From Aminobacter niigataensis (GTDB lineage Bacteria > Pseudomonadota > Alphaproteobacteria > Rhizobiales > Rhizobiaceae): DNA of 64,000 nt. The notes under the pieces were generated by a model. It had not been told where the DNA came from and made no database searches. It saw only the letters and a program-made list of their open reading frames with translations. Both the position numbers and the translations under genes were made by a program. How positions within the stretch are numbered: position 1 is the stretch's first letter; the number at the start of each line of letters is the position of its first letter. Of this stretch, positions 1-10,376 are shown in pieces. The stretch is taken from the NCBI RefSeq assembly GCF_014200015.1, contig NZ_JACHOT010000004.1:1-64000 (forward strand), written 5' to 3'.

Positions 1-296
1 TTCAAACTGTCAACGACCTTTTTCCAACTTTTGCGAATTTTTTGCGACAAACTCCCAAACACCAACAAGACCCTGCGTAACCTCACCAAGAATTCTCCTC
101 GCACCGGCCTCAAGGCGTCAGGTCAACCGCAATCTGGACGCGAAAACAAACACTTGACCCATCGCAAGGCGGGAAACGGCTGTGCGAATCCCGATTCCCG
201 AGCTCGAAAAAAGCTTAGCCGGGCGCGAAAATTCCCGTCCCGGCGGCCAGAAAGATGATTCAGCGGCGATTCACGCGGCCGAATCCCTGAGCTCGG
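1..296. other. intergenic / no gene seen
   Basis: The stretch before the hydantoinase stop codon holds no open frame that looks like a gene. A 75-codon plus-strand frame at 31-258 has a very basic, low-complexity translation, no ribosome binding site and no recognisable family. I see no RNA gene or clear terminator. Confidence 0.5.
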
Positions 297-3200
297 TCAG
301 ATCGAGCCGAATCCGCCCGGCGTCGGCGTGGTGACGATCACCGCCTCGCCGGCCTGGAGCACGGTCTGGTCGCAGGCTTTCAAGACGTCGACCGAACCGT
401 CGGTGCGACGCACCTTGGTCGAGCCCTTCTGGCCCTCGCCGCCACCGTCCAGTCCAAGAGGCGGGCGCGAACGATGCGACGACAGGATCGAGCACTCCAT
501 CTTCTCGAGAAAGCGGATGGTGCGGCGCGTGCCGTCGCCGGCGTTCCACCTGCCCTTGCCGCCCGAACCTTCGCGGATGTGGAAATCCTCGAGCAGGACC
601 GGGAAGCGCAGTTCGAGGATCTCCGGATCGGTGAGGCGCGAATTGGTCATGTGGGTATGCACGCCGGACGTGCCGGCAAAACCGCTGTTGTCATTCATGC
701 GGCCGGCGGGCGAACCGGAGCAGATCGTCTCATAATATTGGTAGGTGGCGTTGCCGAAGGTCAGGTTGTTCATCGTGCCTTGGGCGTTGGCAAGCGCCCC
801 CATAGCGCCGAAGATGGCGTTGGTGACGTGTTGCGAGGTTTCGACATTGCCGGCGACGACAGCTGCCGGATAGGACGGCTTCAGCATCGAGCCGTCAGGT
901 ATGACGATGTCGATCGGCCTGAGGCAGCCGGCATTCATCGGGATATTGTCCTCGACCATGACCCGGAAGGCATAAAGCACGGCCGCGCGGGCGACGGGCT
1001 CGGGCGCGTTGAAGTTGTTCTTCATCACCGGCGAGGTGCCTGTGAAGTCGACCGTTGCCTTGCGCTTGGCGCGGTCGACCGAGATCTTCACCTTGATCAC
1101 CTGGCCGGTGTCGGTGGGGTATTCATATTGGGAGCTGTCCGGCAAACGTTCGAGCACGCGCCGCACGCTTTCGGCGGCGTTGTCCTGGACGTGACCCATA
1201 TAGGCCTCGACCACATCGAGCCCGAAATGGGCGACCATCTTCTTCAATTCCGCCACGCCCTTCTCGTTGGCGGCGATCTGGGCCTTGAGGTCGGCGATGT
1301 TCTGGTGCGGGTTGCGGGCCGGGTAGGGATGGTCGGTCAGGAGTTGGTGCAGTTCCTTTTCGCGAAATCTTCCACGCTCGACGAGGCGGAAATTGTCGAA
1401 CAGCACGCCTTCCTCGTCGACCGTCGTCGCCAGAGGCGTCATCGAGCCAGGCGCGGTGCCGCCGATATCGGCATGGTGGCCGCGCGCGGCGACCCAAAAC
1501 AGGATGCGGGGCTTACCCTCCCCCCTCGAGAGGGAGGTGGCGGCGGAGCCGCCGGAGGGGGTCAGTTCGGCAGAGCTCGAGACACCATCTGCGCCTCCGC
1601 TCTCGGAGACGACCCCACCCGGCCGCTGCGCGGCCACCCTCCCCTCAAGGGGGAGGGAAAGGTCCTCGAACACCGGCGTGACGACAGTGATGTCGGGCAG
1701 ATGCGTGCCGCCATTATAAGGAGCGTTCAGCGCAAAGACGTCGCCGGGATGGATGTCGCCTTCGTTGAGGCGGATGATGGTCTCGACCGAGCGGTCCATC
1801 GAGCCGAGATGCACCGGCATGTGCGGGGCATTGGCAACCAGCGCACCGGTGCGGTCGAAGACGGCGCAGGAGAAATCGAGCCGCTCCTTGATGTTGACCG
1901 AATAGGCGGTGTTCTGCAGCGTCACCCCCATCTGCTCGGCGATCGACATGAACAGGTTGTTGAAGACCTCGAGCATGACCGGATCGGCAGCGGTGCCGAT
2001 GGCGGCGCGGCGCAGCTTCTTCTTCGTGCGCCGCATCAGCACGTGGTTGCGCGCGGTGATCTCGGCCAGCCAGCCCGGCTCGACGACGATGGTCTGGTGG
2101 CTCTCTATAATAAGAGCGGGTCCTGACACCTTATATCCAGGGCTCATGTCGGCGCGGCGGAAGACGCCGGCATCGTGCCAGCCGCCCTCGGTAAAGATCC
2201 TTCTCACCTCTGAAGCGGCGGCCTGCTTGTCGTCAAGCTCCGCCTCGCGTTCGGAGAGCCCGCGGGCGCTGCCGTCGCGGCCTTCCAGCGCCACGGCTTC
2301 GACGACGATGGGCTTGTCTTTATATATAAAGCCGAACTGTGCCTTGTGGGCGGCCTCGAAGGCGGCCTTTGCGTCCGCGATCGAACCATGTTCGAAGCCC
2401 ACCGGCAGGGCGGTGTCGGTGCCGTCGTAGCGGACATGCAGGACAGGCCGTACGGCGACATCCTGTTCGGCGATGGCCTGGCCGGCGAGTTCGGCCAGCA
2501 CCTCGGCGCGGAGGTCGTTTATCAGGGCCTCGATGTCAGCCCGCGATTCCTCGCCCAGCGGCATGAGCAGCGCCTGCTGGCGCGAGGCGAAGACCGAGGA
2601 CAGGCCGATGCCATAGGCAGACAGCAGGCCGGAAAAGGGGTGGATCAGCACCGCCTCGATGCCCAGCGCATCGGCGACCAGGCAGGCATGCTGGCCGCCG
2701 GCGCCGCCGAAGCAGTTGAGCAGATATTCCGTCACATCGTAGCCGCGCTGGACCGAGATCTTCTTGATGGCGTTGGCCATGTTCTCGACGGCGATGGTGA
2801 CGAAGCCCTCGGCCACGGCTTCCGGGCTGCGGCCATCGCCGATCTCCCGTGCAAGGGCTTCGAATTTTTCGTGCACCACGCCGGCATCGAGCGGCTTGTC
2901 CTGGCCGGTGCCGAAGATCGCCGGGAAGAAAGCGGGCTGCAGCTTGCCGAGCATGACATTGGCGTCGGTGACGGCGAGCGGGCCGCCGCGGCGGTAGCAG
3001 GCGGGACCGGGATTGGCGCCGGCGGAATCGGGCCCGCAACGGAAGCGGCCGGCCTCGAAATGCAGCACCGAGCCGCCACCGGCGGCAACCGTGTGGATGC
3101 GCATCATCGGCGCACGGACGCGGACGCCGGCGACCTCGGTGTCGAAGCTGCGTTCGTACTCGCCATCATAATGGGCGACATCAGTCGAGGTGCCGCCCAT

Positions 3201-4169
3201 GTCGAAGCCGATGACCTTGTCGAAGCCGGCGAGTTTTGCCGTCTCGACCATGCCGACGACGCCGCCGGCGGGACCGGACAAAAGCGCGTCCTTGCCCTGG
3301 AACAGGTCGGCGGCGGTGAGTCCGCCGGAAGACATCATGAACATGAGGCGGGGGTTTTCACCCTCCCCCTTGTGGGGAGGGTCGGCACGCAGTGCCGGGG
3401 TGGGGGTGGATCTGGCTTCACCCCCACCCCGTACGGCTTCGCCGTCCGACCCTCCCCACAAGGGGGAGGGTAAAGCGCCCAGTTCCCCCGCCACCTGGCT
3501 GACATAACGCGACAGGATCGGCGACAGGTACGCGTCGACCACCGTCGTATCGCCGCGGCCGACGAGCTTGACCAGCGGCGAGACCTCGTGGCTGACGGAG
3601 ACCTGGGTGAAACCGCATTTGCGGCAGACGGCAGCAACGGCGCGCTCGTGCTCTGGATACTTCCACGCATGCATGAAGACGATCGCAACTGCGTCGATGC
3701 CATCGGCCTTGGCCTGCATCAGGATCGGCTTGATCTCGGCGATATCCAGAAGCCGCTCGACGCAGCCATCCACCCGCACCCGCTCGTCGACCTCGACGAC
3801 GCGCTCATAGAGCTGCTCGGGCAGGATGATCTCCTTGGCGAAGATGTCGGGCCTGGCCTGGTAGGCGATGCGCAGCGCGTCGCGGAAGCCCTTTGTAATA
3901 AGAAGTAGGACTCGGTCGCCCTTGCGTTCGAGCAGCGCATTGGTGGCGACCGTCGTGCCCATGCGGATGTCGCCTATGGCACCCACCGGGATTGCGGCGC
4001 CCGGTGCCAGTCCAAGCAGGTCGCGGACACCCTGGATCGCGGCATCGCGATAGGCCTCGGGATTTTCCGACAGCAGCTTGCGCGGATGGAGATTGCCCTG
4101 GGGGTCGCGGCCGATGACGTCGGTGAAGGTGCCGCCACGGTCGACCCAGAAATCCCACTTGCCCGACAT
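297..4169 (-). CDS. fused hydantoinase A/B (HyuA-HyuB), 5-oxoprolinase-like
   Basis: This 1290-residue protein belongs to the ATP-dependent hydantoinase/5-oxoprolinase family, which hydrolyses cyclic amides such as hydantoins or 5-oxoproline. Residues 1 to about 720 are HyuA, with the N-terminal phosphate-binding motif DRGGTFTDV, the motif GPAGGVVG and the actin-like motif [10 protein letters not shown]. Residues from about 726 to the end are HyuB, starting near [13 protein letters not shown] and containing [10 protein letters not shown]. Fusion of A and B in one chain is usual for oxoprolinases and less so for bacterial HyuA/HyuB. Two palindromic repeats interrupt it in frame, at about residues 233-270 and 838-885, in places where relatives have short linkers. 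It lies 121 bp downstream of, and co-directional with, the XRE-cupin regulator gene, which probably controls it. The exact substrate cannot be read from sequence. Confidence 0.85.
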   Translation of the reverse strand: MSGKWDFWVDRGGTFTDVIGRDPQGNLHPRKLLSENPEAYRDAAIQGVRDLLGLAPGAAIPVGAIGDIRMGTTVATNALLERKGDRVLLLITKGFRDALRIAYQARPDIFAKEIILPEQLYERVVEVDERVRVDGCVERLLDIAEIKPILMQAKADGIDAVAIVFMHAWKYPEHERAVAAVCRKCGFTQVSVSHEVSPLVKLVGRGDTTVVDAYLSPILSRYVSQVAGELGALPSPLWGGSDGEAVRGGGEARSTPTPALRADPPHKGEGENPRLMFMMSSGGLTAADLFQGKDALLSGPAGGVVGMVETAKLAGFDKVIGFDMGGTSTDVAHYDGEYERSFDTEVAGVRVRAPMMRIHTVAAGGGSVLHFEAGRFRCGPDSAGANPGPACYRRGGPLAVTDANVMLGKLQPAFFPAIFGTGQDKPLDAGVVHEKFEALAREIGDGRSPEAVAEGFVTIAVENMANAIKKISVQRGYDVTEYLLNCFGGAGGQHACLVADALGIEAVLIHPFSGLLSAYGIGLSSVFASRQQALLMPLGEESRADIEALINDLRAEVLAELAGQAIAEQDVAVRPVLHVRYDGTDTALPVGFEHGSIADAKAAFEAAHKAQFGFIYKDKPIVVEAVALEGRDGSARGLSEREAELDDKQAAASEVRRIFTEGGWHDAGVFRRADMSPGYKVSGPALIIESHQTIVVEPGWLAEITARNHVLMRRTKKKLRRAAIGTAADPVMLEVFNNLFMSIAEQMGVTLQNTAYSVNIKERLDFSCAVFDRTGALVANAPHMPVHLGSMDRSVETIIRLNEGDIHPGDVFALNAPYNGGTHLPDITVVTPVFEDLSLPLEGRVAAQRPGGVVSESGGADGVSSSAELTPSGGSAATSLSRGEGKPRILFWVAARGHHADIGGTAPGSMTPLATTVDEEGVLFDNFRLVERGRFREKELHQLLTDHPYPARNPHQNIADLKAQIAANEKGVAELKKMVAHFGLDVVEAYMGHVQDNAAESVRRVLERLPDSSQYEYPTDTGQVIKVKISVDRAKRKATVDFTGTSPVMKNNFNAPEPVARAAVLYAFRVMVEDNIPMNAGCLRPIDIVIPDGSMLKPSYPAAVVAGNVETSQHVTNAIFGAMGALANAQGTMNNLTFGNATYQYYETICSGSPAGRMNDNSGFAGTSGVHTHMTNSRLTDPEILELRFPVLLEDFHIREGSGGKGRWNAGDGTRRTIRFLEKMECSILSSHRSRPPLGLDGGGEGQKGSTKVRRTDGSVDVLKACDQTVLQAGEAVIVTTPTPGGFGSI
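1515..1657. repeat. palindromic repeat element inserted in frame in the HyuB domain
   Basis: Both ends form GC-rich hairpins: a left one starting ACCCTCCCCCCTCGAGAGGG, and a right one around CCCTCCCCTCAAGGGGGAGG. The middle is also rich in short inverted repeats (GGCGGAGCCGCC, CGGCCGCTGCGCGGCC). The host gene stays open across it and gains about 45-50 residues between VVTPVFED and [10 protein letters not shown], two segments that are normally nearly adjacent in HyuB. It resembles the rhizobial intergenic mosaic/palindromic repeats, but here it lies inside a coding region. Confidence 0.7.
3360..3471. repeat. palindromic repeat element inserted in frame in the HyuA domain
   Basis: Perfect 26-bp inverted arms lie at 3360-3385 and 3446-3471 (outer bases ACCCTCCCCCTTGTGGGG and complement). 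They enclose a second inverted pair, CCGGGGTGGGGG against CCCCCACCCCG. The element is translated as about 38 extra residues (LPSPLWGGS to PPHKGEG in the protein) between GELGA and [11 protein letters not shown]. Those two segments are normally contiguous in HyuA. It shares its outer hairpin sequence with the element at 1515-1657, so the two belong to one repeat family. Confidence 0.85.
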
Positions 4170-4290
4170 GACGCTCTCCCCATTCGCTGTCGCGGTATCG
4201 CCCGAACACGATACCGCTTGCGGGGAGGAAGCGGCAGGGCTGCCGTGCCGTCAAGAGTAGAAAGCCTGTCCCACGCTGTGGCGTTGCGGG

Positions 4291-4872
4291 TCAGGCCTCC
4301 TGGTCGTAGAGCACGACCATCAGCGCTCTGGCCGTCTCGGTGCCGCCATTGGTGATCTCGTGGCCGATGTCGGCGCGATAGCGGGCGGTCTCGCCGGTCA
4401 GGAGTTCCTGCCGGCCAAGTTCGGTCTCGACCAGCAAGCCATCGGTGTAGGCCGTGAGATGCTCGAAGGTGCCCGGCGCGTGCGGGGCGCTCTGCAGCTT
4501 GGAGCCGGGCGCGATCTCGACCTCGTACCATTCGACGCGACCGGCGAGCGCGGGCGAACTCAGGATGCGCAGCCGCCAGGCGCCGTCTGGGCTCTTGATC
4601 TCCGGCGTCAGCGCCAGCGTCACCAGTTCGATGGCCTCGGCCTTGCGCTGGTGCGTGATGCCGCCCGCGATGAGCTGGGAAAAATCGATGCCGAGCGCCT
4701 GGGTCAGCGACCACAGAACCGCGAAGGTCGGATTGGCCTCGCCGCGCTCGATCTGCGACAGCATCGAGCGCGACACGCCTGAAAGCGCCGCCAGCCGGTC
4801 AAGCGTCAGATGGCGCTCCTTGCGTTCCTTCTGGAGCACCGGACCGATCTTCGGCGCGTTGTTCACTTCCAT
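4291..4872 (-). CDS. XRE-family regulator with C-terminal cupin domain
   Basis: This is a 193-residue transcription factor. Residues about 10-65 form a helix-turn-helix of the Cro/CI type (LDRLAALSGVSRSMLSQIER). Residues about 100-190 form a small cupin that probably senses a ligand, as in the PuuR/MmsR-like branch of this architecture. I place the start at the ATG ending at 4872 because GGGGGAGG lies six bases upstream. A longer frame to 4932 would add 20 residues with no homology and no ribosome binding site. It is divergent from kbl-tdh and just upstream of the hydantoinase gene on the same strand, so it is a candidate regulator of either. The effector is unknown. Confidence 0.85.
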   Translation of the reverse strand: MEVNNAPKIGPVLQKERKERHLTLDRLAALSGVSRSMLSQIERGEANPTFAVLWSLTQALGIDFSQLIAGGITHQRKAEAIELVTLALTPEIKSPDGAWRLRILSSPALAGRVEWYEVEIAPGSKLQSAPHAPGTFEHLTAYTDGLLVETELGRQELLTGETARYRADIGHEITNGGTETARALMVVLYDQEA

Positions 4873-4977
4873 ATGCGGCCTCCCCCAAAGCTGGCACACT
4901 GATAGCACCGTGCCTTGCGTCCTGCGAGGCATTTGCGTCTGGTATGCTGGCCCAATTGGATTCCGCTAGACTTAACA

Positions 4978-4994
4978 CGATATCCATTATATCG
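4978..4994. promoter_or_regulatory. inverted repeat, candidate operator between XRE regulator and kbl
   Basis: CGATAT-CCATT-ATATCG is a perfect 6-bp inverted repeat with a 5-bp spacer. It lies in the divergent spacer, about 30 bp before the kbl start and 105 bp before the XRE-cupin start. Its AT content stands out in a GC-rich region. XRE-cupin regulators commonly bind such sites; binding by this particular regulator is inference. Confidence 0.4.
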
Positions 4995-5024
4995 GAATTT
5001 CTATCTTAACGGATGGCGAGACCG

Positions 5025-6227
5025 ATGAGCCAAGATTTCCTTTCCCACATATCGAGCGTTCTCAAGGGCATCGAGGCCGACGGCCTCTACAAGCGCGAGC
5101 GCGAAATCACCGGCCCGCAGTCGGGGCGCATCAAGGTGAAGGGCGCGTCGGGCGAGCGCCAGATGGTCAATCTGTGCGCCAACAACTATCTCGGCCTTGC
5201 CGACAATGCCGATATCCGCAAGGCGGCTGCCGCGGCCCTCGACGAGTTCGGCTTCGGCATGGCCTCGGTCCGCTTCATCTGCGGCACCCAGACCCTGCAC
5301 CGCGAACTGGAGCATGCCATCGCCGACTATCTCGGCAAGGACGACGCGATCCTGTTTGCCGCCTGCTTCGACGCCAATGGCGCACTGTTCGAACCGCTGC
5401 TCGGCGCCGAGGACGCCATCATCTCCGACAGCCTCAACCACGCTTCGATCATCGACGGCGTGCGGCTCTCCAAGGCCAAGCGCTTCCGCTACGCCCAGGG
5501 CGACATGGACGACCTGGAAACCCAGCTCAAGCAGGCCGCTGCCGACGGCGCGCGCTTCAAGCTGGTCGTCACCGACGGCGTGTTCTCGATGGACGGGCAC
5601 ATCGCCAAGCTGAAGCAGATCTGCGACCTTGCCGAGCGCTACGGCGCCATCGTCGCGGTCGACGATTGCCATGCCACCGGCCATATCGGCGACGAGGGCC
5701 GCGGTACGCCTGATCTGACCGGGGTCGGCAGCCGCGTCGACATCGTCACCGGCACGCTGGGCAAGACGCTGGGCGGCGCGATGGGCGGCTTCATTGCAGC
5801 GTCGCAGCCTATCATCGACCTGTTGCGTCAGCGCGCGCGCCCTTATCTCTTCTCCAACAGCCTCGCGCCAGCAGTGGCCGCAGGCTCGTTGAAGGCAATT
5901 GAGATCGCCCGTGCCGCAGACGACCTCCGCACAAAACTCGGCCGCCACACGACGCGCTTCCGGGAAGGCCTGACCCAGGCCGGTTTCACGCTGCTTCCGG
6001 GCGAGACGCCGATCATTCCGGTCATGCTGGGCGATGCGGTGCTGGCGCAGCGAATGGCCAAGGCGCTCGACGAGCGCGGCGTCTATGTCGCCGGCTTCTT
6101 CTATCCCGTGGTGCCGCAGGGCAAGGCACGCATCCGCACCCAGATGTCGGCCGCCCTCGACGACCAGGACATCACCTTCGCCATCGACGCATTTGCCGAC
6201 GCCGGCAAGTCGCTCGGCATCATCTGA
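5025..6227 (+). CDS. kbl: glycine C-acetyltransferase (2-amino-3-ketobutyrate CoA ligase)
   Basis: Kbl is a PLP-dependent alpha-oxoamine synthase that cleaves 2-amino-3-ketobutyrate with CoA to glycine and acetyl-CoA. It is the second step of the threonine dehydrogenase pathway in the cytosol. The 400-residue chain matches the E. coli enzyme along its length: [45 protein letters not shown], and the PLP-lysine segment [15 protein letters not shown], ending in [10 protein letters not shown] chose the ATG at 5025 because GGCGAG sits just upstream; an ATG at 5013 would add four residues. It is followed 17 bp later by tdh, its pathway partner, and the pair ends at a strong terminator. Confidence 0.96.
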   Translation: MSQDFLSHISSVLKGIEADGLYKREREITGPQSGRIKVKGASGERQMVNLCANNYLGLADNADIRKAAAAALDEFGFGMASVRFICGTQTLHRELEHAIADYLGKDDAILFAACFDANGALFEPLLGAEDAIISDSLNHASIIDGVRLSKAKRFRYAQGDMDDLETQLKQAAADGARFKLVVTDGVFSMDGHIAKLKQICDLAERYGAIVAVDDCHATGHIGDEGRGTPDLTGVGSRVDIVTGTLGKTLGGAMGGFIAASQPIIDLLRQRARPYLFSNSLAPAVAAGSLKAIEIARAADDLRTKLGRHTTRFREGLTQAGFTLLPGETPIIPVMLGDAVLAQRMAKALDERGVYVAGFFYPVVPQGKARIRTQMSAALDDQDITFAIDAFADAGKSLGII

Positions 6228-6244
6228 TTTTCAGGAGTTTTCCC

Positions 6245-7267
6245 ATGCGCGCACTGGTCAAGGCCAAGGCTGAACCCGGCATCTGGATGGAAGACCGGCC
6301 CGTGCCGGAAGTCGGCCCCGACGACGTGCTGATCAAGGTCAACAAGACCGGCATCTGCGGCACCGACATCCACATCTACAAGTGGGACGAATGGGCGGCC
6401 AGGACCGTGCCGGTGCCGATGGTCACCGGCCATGAATATGCCGGAGAGATCGTCGAACTCGGTTCGCATGTGCGCGGCTTCAAGGTCGGACAGCGCGTTT
6501 CGGGCGAAGGCCATGTCATCGGCATGCGCAGCCGCGCCAGCCGTGCCGGCCGCTATCATCTCGATCCGGAGACGCAAGGGATCGGCGTCAACCTGCCGGG
6601 CGCCTTCGCCGAATATGTCCGCATCCCCGCCTTCAACGTGGTGCCGCTGCCCGATTCGATCGACGACGAGCTGGGCGCCATCCTCGACCCGCTCGGCAAT
6701 GCGGTGCACACGGCACTTTCCTTCGACGTCGCCGGAGAGGACGTGCTGATCACCGGTGCTGGGCCCATCGGCATCATGGGTGCAGCAGTCGCCCGCCACT
6801 GCGGCGCGCGCCATGTCGTCATCACCGACGTCAACCCGAAGCGCCTCGAACTCGCCACCCAGGTGGCCGACGTCACCCCCGTCAACGTCGCCCAGGAAGA
6901 ACTGCGCGACGCCATGGGCCGCCTCGGCATGCGCGAAGGCTTCGACGTCGGCTTCGAGATGAGCGGCTCGCCTGCCGCCTTCGACCAGTTGATCGAGCAC
7001 ACGCTGATGGGCGGCCGCATCGCCCTGCTCGGCGTGCCGGCCAAGCCCTTCCCCATCGACCTCGCCAAGATCGTGTTCAAGATGATCACGCTCAAGGGCA
7101 TCTACGGCCGCGAGATGTTCGAGACCTGGCACAAGATGCTGGCGATGCTGGAGAGCGGCCTCGACATCCGCAAGGTCATCACCAGCCGGATGAAGGCCGA
7201 CGACTACCAGGCCGCGTTCCACAACGCCGCCAACGGCGAGGCCGGCAAGATCGTGCTCGAGTGGTAA
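6245..7267 (+). CDS. tdh: L-threonine 3-dehydrogenase
   Basis: Tdh is a zinc-dependent medium-chain dehydrogenase that oxidises L-threonine to 2-amino-3-ketobutyrate with NAD+, the substrate of Kbl. The 340-residue chain has the catalytic zinc ligands Cys38 (GICGTD) and His63-Glu64 (GHEY), and the NAD-binding GAGPIG. The structural zinc lobe is unusual: the four cysteines that E. coli Tdh has at 93, 96, 99 and 107 are Gly93, Ser96, Ser99 and Asp107 here, with no gap in the alignment. From memory rhizobial Tdh proteins share this loss, so it looks like a lineage trait and not damage. The gene is co-transcribed with kbl and ends at the terminator at 7294-7318. Confidence 0.95.
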   Translation: MRALVKAKAEPGIWMEDRPVPEVGPDDVLIKVNKTGICGTDIHIYKWDEWAARTVPVPMVTGHEYAGEIVELGSHVRGFKVGQRVSGEGHVIGMRSRASRAGRYHLDPETQGIGVNLPGAFAEYVRIPAFNVVPLPDSIDDELGAILDPLGNAVHTALSFDVAGEDVLITGAGPIGIMGAAVARHCGARHVVITDVNPKRLELATQVADVTPVNVAQEELRDAMGRLGMREGFDVGFEMSGSPAAFDQLIEHTLMGGRIALLGVPAKPFPIDLAKIVFKMITLKGIYGREMFETWHKMLAMLESGLDIRKVITSRMKADDYQAAFHNAANGEAGKIVLEW

Positions 7268-7293
7268 GCTTTTGCCGCCACGTTTGAACAAGA

Positions 7294-7318
7294 GGCCGCG
7301 CGACTGCGCGGCCTTTTT
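7294..7318 (+). terminator. rho-independent terminator of kbl-tdh
   Basis: A perfect 8-bp stem GGCCGCGC / GCGCGGCC with a GACT loop is followed directly by TTTTT. It lies 26 bp after the tdh stop codon. Confidence 0.9.
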
Positions 7319-7370
7319 CATGAGATCTCCGGCCTTCAAAAGGTGAGGGGGATCTGATGCGTGGCAGAAA

Positions 7371-7404
7371 CAAAAAACCCGCGGAAGCTGCCTTCCGCGG
7401 GTTT
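7371..7404 (-). terminator. rho-independent terminator of the ABC transporter/isomerase operon
   Basis: On the minus strand a 13-bp stem (AAACCCGCGGAAG with its complement, four-base loop) runs into a T tract, read as AAAAAA at 7372-7377 on the plus strand. It lies 24 bp beyond the stop of the isomerase gene, the last gene of the six-gene minus-strand operon. Confidence 0.88.
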
Positions 7405-7428
7405 GCCGTTCGCAGCCGATGGACAGGC

Positions 7429-8517
7429 CTACGCGGCCTTGCTCAGCGGCAGGCCGAGTTCCTCGCAGATTCCACGGACATGGGCGGCGCTGTCCTTGAT
7501 GTAGTCGACCGTCTCGGCATAGTGGTAGTTCTTCACTGCCCAGGCAGCGAAGCTCTCGCGGTCCATGACCTCGCCGCTGGCGATGCGGGCGGCATAATCC
7601 TGCACCATCTTCATGTAGTCGGCATATTCCTCGACGCTCAGGTCGGGATGGCCTTCGAGCCATTTCGGATCGGCGATCTCGATGATCATCTTGGGTGGAT
7701 TGCGCGGCCGGTCAGAGAAGGATTCGTAGTTCTCGATCGACAGGTTGAGATGCGGGTTGGCCTCGGCCAGGATCGGCATGACGGCACGGAAATCGACCAC
7801 GCCGCCGCCACAGGGACGCATCTGGAAGTCGAGCACTTCGCCATCATAGGCGATCAGCGCGTCCTTGATGTGGGTCTGGCGCACGTAAGGCGCGACCCGC
7901 TTCGCTGCCCACACCGGATGCTCGGCGCGCTGCAGCACATTCGCCGTGTCGAAGACGATGCCTGTGGTATCCGGCCCGACTTCCTCGACCAGCCGCACGA
8001 GTTCGAAGGACGTGATCTCCTCGTGCGTCTCCAGGTTCATGTGGATGCCGAGGTCGCGGGCGATCGGCGCAAGCTTCTTGAGGAAGCGCGCCGTGGCGTC
8101 GAGCTGCTCGCGCCAGGTGACGTCGGTGCGGAAACGGTCATAGGCAAAGCGGCCGGTGAAAGCCGGCTTGTAGTTGGCGGTCGCCACCCACAGCTCGCGG
8201 CAGTCGATGGCGGCACAGGCCTCCATCATGCGGCGGAAGCCGAGCACGATGTCGCCGTCGCCGATCAGCCTGAGTTCTGGCGCCTCGGGCGTGGCGAAAG
8301 GGTTGACCTTGCCGAGACCGGTTTCGAGATACATGCCGAGCTCATTGGCGCGCTGCTTGATCTCACCGAGATAGCCGGCATCGAGCGTCGGGCTCATGTC
8401 GAGCACGGTGCGGAAGAACAGGCCCTCCATGCCCAATTCCTTGGCATGGTCGAAGCTGGCCACGGGGCCGCGCTTGGCGGCTTCGGGGATCTTGCGGCCA
8501 TCGACACCGATACGCAT
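7429..8517 (-). CDS. sugar phosphate isomerase/epimerase-type TIM barrel protein
   Basis: This 362-residue member of the AP endonuclease-2/xylose isomerase-like TIM barrel family probably isomerises or epimerises a small hydroxy-keto acid or sugar. It keeps the four expected metal ligands: Glu in NLETHEEIT, Asp in FDTANVL, His in QTHIKDA and Glu in SIENYES. It is the last gene of an operon with a peptide-type ABC transporter (20 bp after the last ATPase gene). A paralogue lies at 17902-18834; both share the N-terminal pattern SPTLD and the segment THEEIT. Given malate synthase and a PuuE-like enzyme nearby, a hydroxypyruvate isomerase-like role in glyoxylate metabolism is possible but unproven. 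The start ATG has GGAGACTGCC upstream. Confidence 0.75.
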   Translation of the reverse strand: MRIGVDGRKIPEAAKRGPVASFDHAKELGMEGLFFRTVLDMSPTLDAGYLGEIKQRANELGMYLETGLGKVNPFATPEAPELRLIGDGDIVLGFRRMMEACAAIDCRELWVATANYKPAFTGRFAYDRFRTDVTWREQLDATARFLKKLAPIARDLGIHMNLETHEEITSFELVRLVEEVGPDTTGIVFDTANVLQRAEHPVWAAKRVAPYVRQTHIKDALIAYDGEVLDFQMRPCGGGVVDFRAVMPILAEANPHLNLSIENYESFSDRPRNPPKMIIEIADPKWLEGHPDLSVEEYADYMKMVQDYAARIASGEVMDRESFAAWAVKNYHYAETVDYIKDSAAHVRGICEELGLPLSKAA

Positions 8518-8537
8518 CGGCAGTCTCCTTAGTAATG

Positions 8538-9356
<819 letters not shown>

Positions 9357-9358
9357 GA

Positions 9359-10375
9359 TCAGGCACCCTTCCCGTCGAGCAGGTGGCAGGCAACACGCGA
9401 CATGCCGACCGGCTGCAGCGCGGGCAAATCAACGCCGCAGCGGTCGAAACGCTGGTCGCAGCGCGGGTGGAACGGGCAGCCGCTCGGCCGGGCCAGCGGC
9501 GGCGGCGGCGCGCCGGGGATGGCGTAAAGCGTGTTGAGATCCTGGTCGATGCGCGGCACCGCCTTGATCAGCCCTTGCGTGTAGGGATGGCTCGGCTTGG
9601 CGAAGACGCTGGCGACCTCGCCGTCTTCGACGATGCGGCCCGAATACATGACCATGACGCGCTCGGCGAAGCCGGCGACGACGCCGAGATCGTGGGTGAT
9701 GAACAGCACCGCCAGGCCGCGCCGGGTCGAGACGTCGTCAAGCAGGTCGAGGACCTGGTCCTGGACGCGCACGTCGAGCGCGGTCGTCGGCTCGTCGGCG
9801 ATCAGCAGGCGCGGCTCGCCCACCAGCGCCATGGCGAGCACGACGCGCTGGCGCATGCCGCCGGAGAATTCATGCGGATAGGCATCGAGCCGTTCGGCGG
9901 CGCGGTCGACGCCAAGCTCGTCGAGCACGGCGAGTGCCCGCTTGCGCGCCTCGGCCTTGCCGATGCCGCGGATGCGCAGCGTCTCGGCAACCTGGTCGCC
10001 AATGGTCATCAGCGGGTCGAGGAAACTCATCGGGTCCTGGAAGACCATGGCGATGGAGCTGCCGCGCAACTTGCCCATGTCGCGGTCGGAAAGCTTGAGC
10101 AAGTCGGTGCCATCGAAATCGACCCGGCCGGACAGCTTGGCGAGGCGGTCGAGCCGCATCAGGGCGCGCGCCGTCAGCGACTTGCCCGAACCGGACTCGC
10201 CGACAAGCGCGACGCGCTCGCCGACGCCGATGGTGAAATCGACGCCGTCGACGATGCGGACGCTCGACCCGCTGCGGCCGAGCGGCATGTCGACGGTGAG
10301 CTTGTCGACGCTGATGAGCGGCTGGCGAACCGGAACCACGGAAGCTGCGTCCGGCAAGGGATGTACTGTCTTCAT
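9359..10375 (-). CDS. ABC transporter ATP-binding protein, DppD/OppD type
   Basis: This is the first ATPase (338 residues) of the importer. It has Walker A GESGSGKS, the Q-loop VFQDPMSFLDP, the signature EFSGGMRQR, Walker B LLIADEPT and switch ITHD. The C-terminal oligopeptide-transporter extension carries the conserved cysteines of GCPFHPRC, DRCG and VACH, which in this family can hold an iron-sulfur cluster. The start is 1 bp after the permease gene stop, so translation is coupled. The 20-residue lead before LISVDKLTVD is longer than usual but is the only ATG in frame. Confidence 0.92.
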   Translation of the reverse strand: MKTVHPLPDAASVVPVRQPLISVDKLTVDMPLGRSGSSVRIVDGVDFTIGVGERVALVGESGSGKSLTARALMRLDRLAKLSGRVDFDGTDLLKLSDRDMGKLRGSSIAMVFQDPMSFLDPLMTIGDQVAETLRIRGIGKAEARKRALAVLDELGVDRAAERLDAYPHEFSGGMRQRVVLAMALVGEPRLLIADEPTTALDVRVQDQVLDLLDDVSTRRGLAVLFITHDLGVVAGFAERVMVMYSGRIVEDGEVASVFAKPSHPYTQGLIKAVPRIDQDLNTLYAIPGAPPPPLARPSGCPFHPRCDQRFDRCGVDLPALQPVGMSRVACHLLDGKGA

Positions 10376-10376
10376 C

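Noticed and set aside
31-258. 75-codon plus-strand frame as a small gene
   Set aside because: No ribosome binding site, no homology seen, basic low-complexity translation; treated as intergenic.
3360-3471. The palindrome in the hydantoinase gene as an intrinsic terminator or IS remnant
   Set aside because: It is translated in frame within one uninterrupted open frame, has no T tract, no transposase remnant and no obvious target-site duplication.
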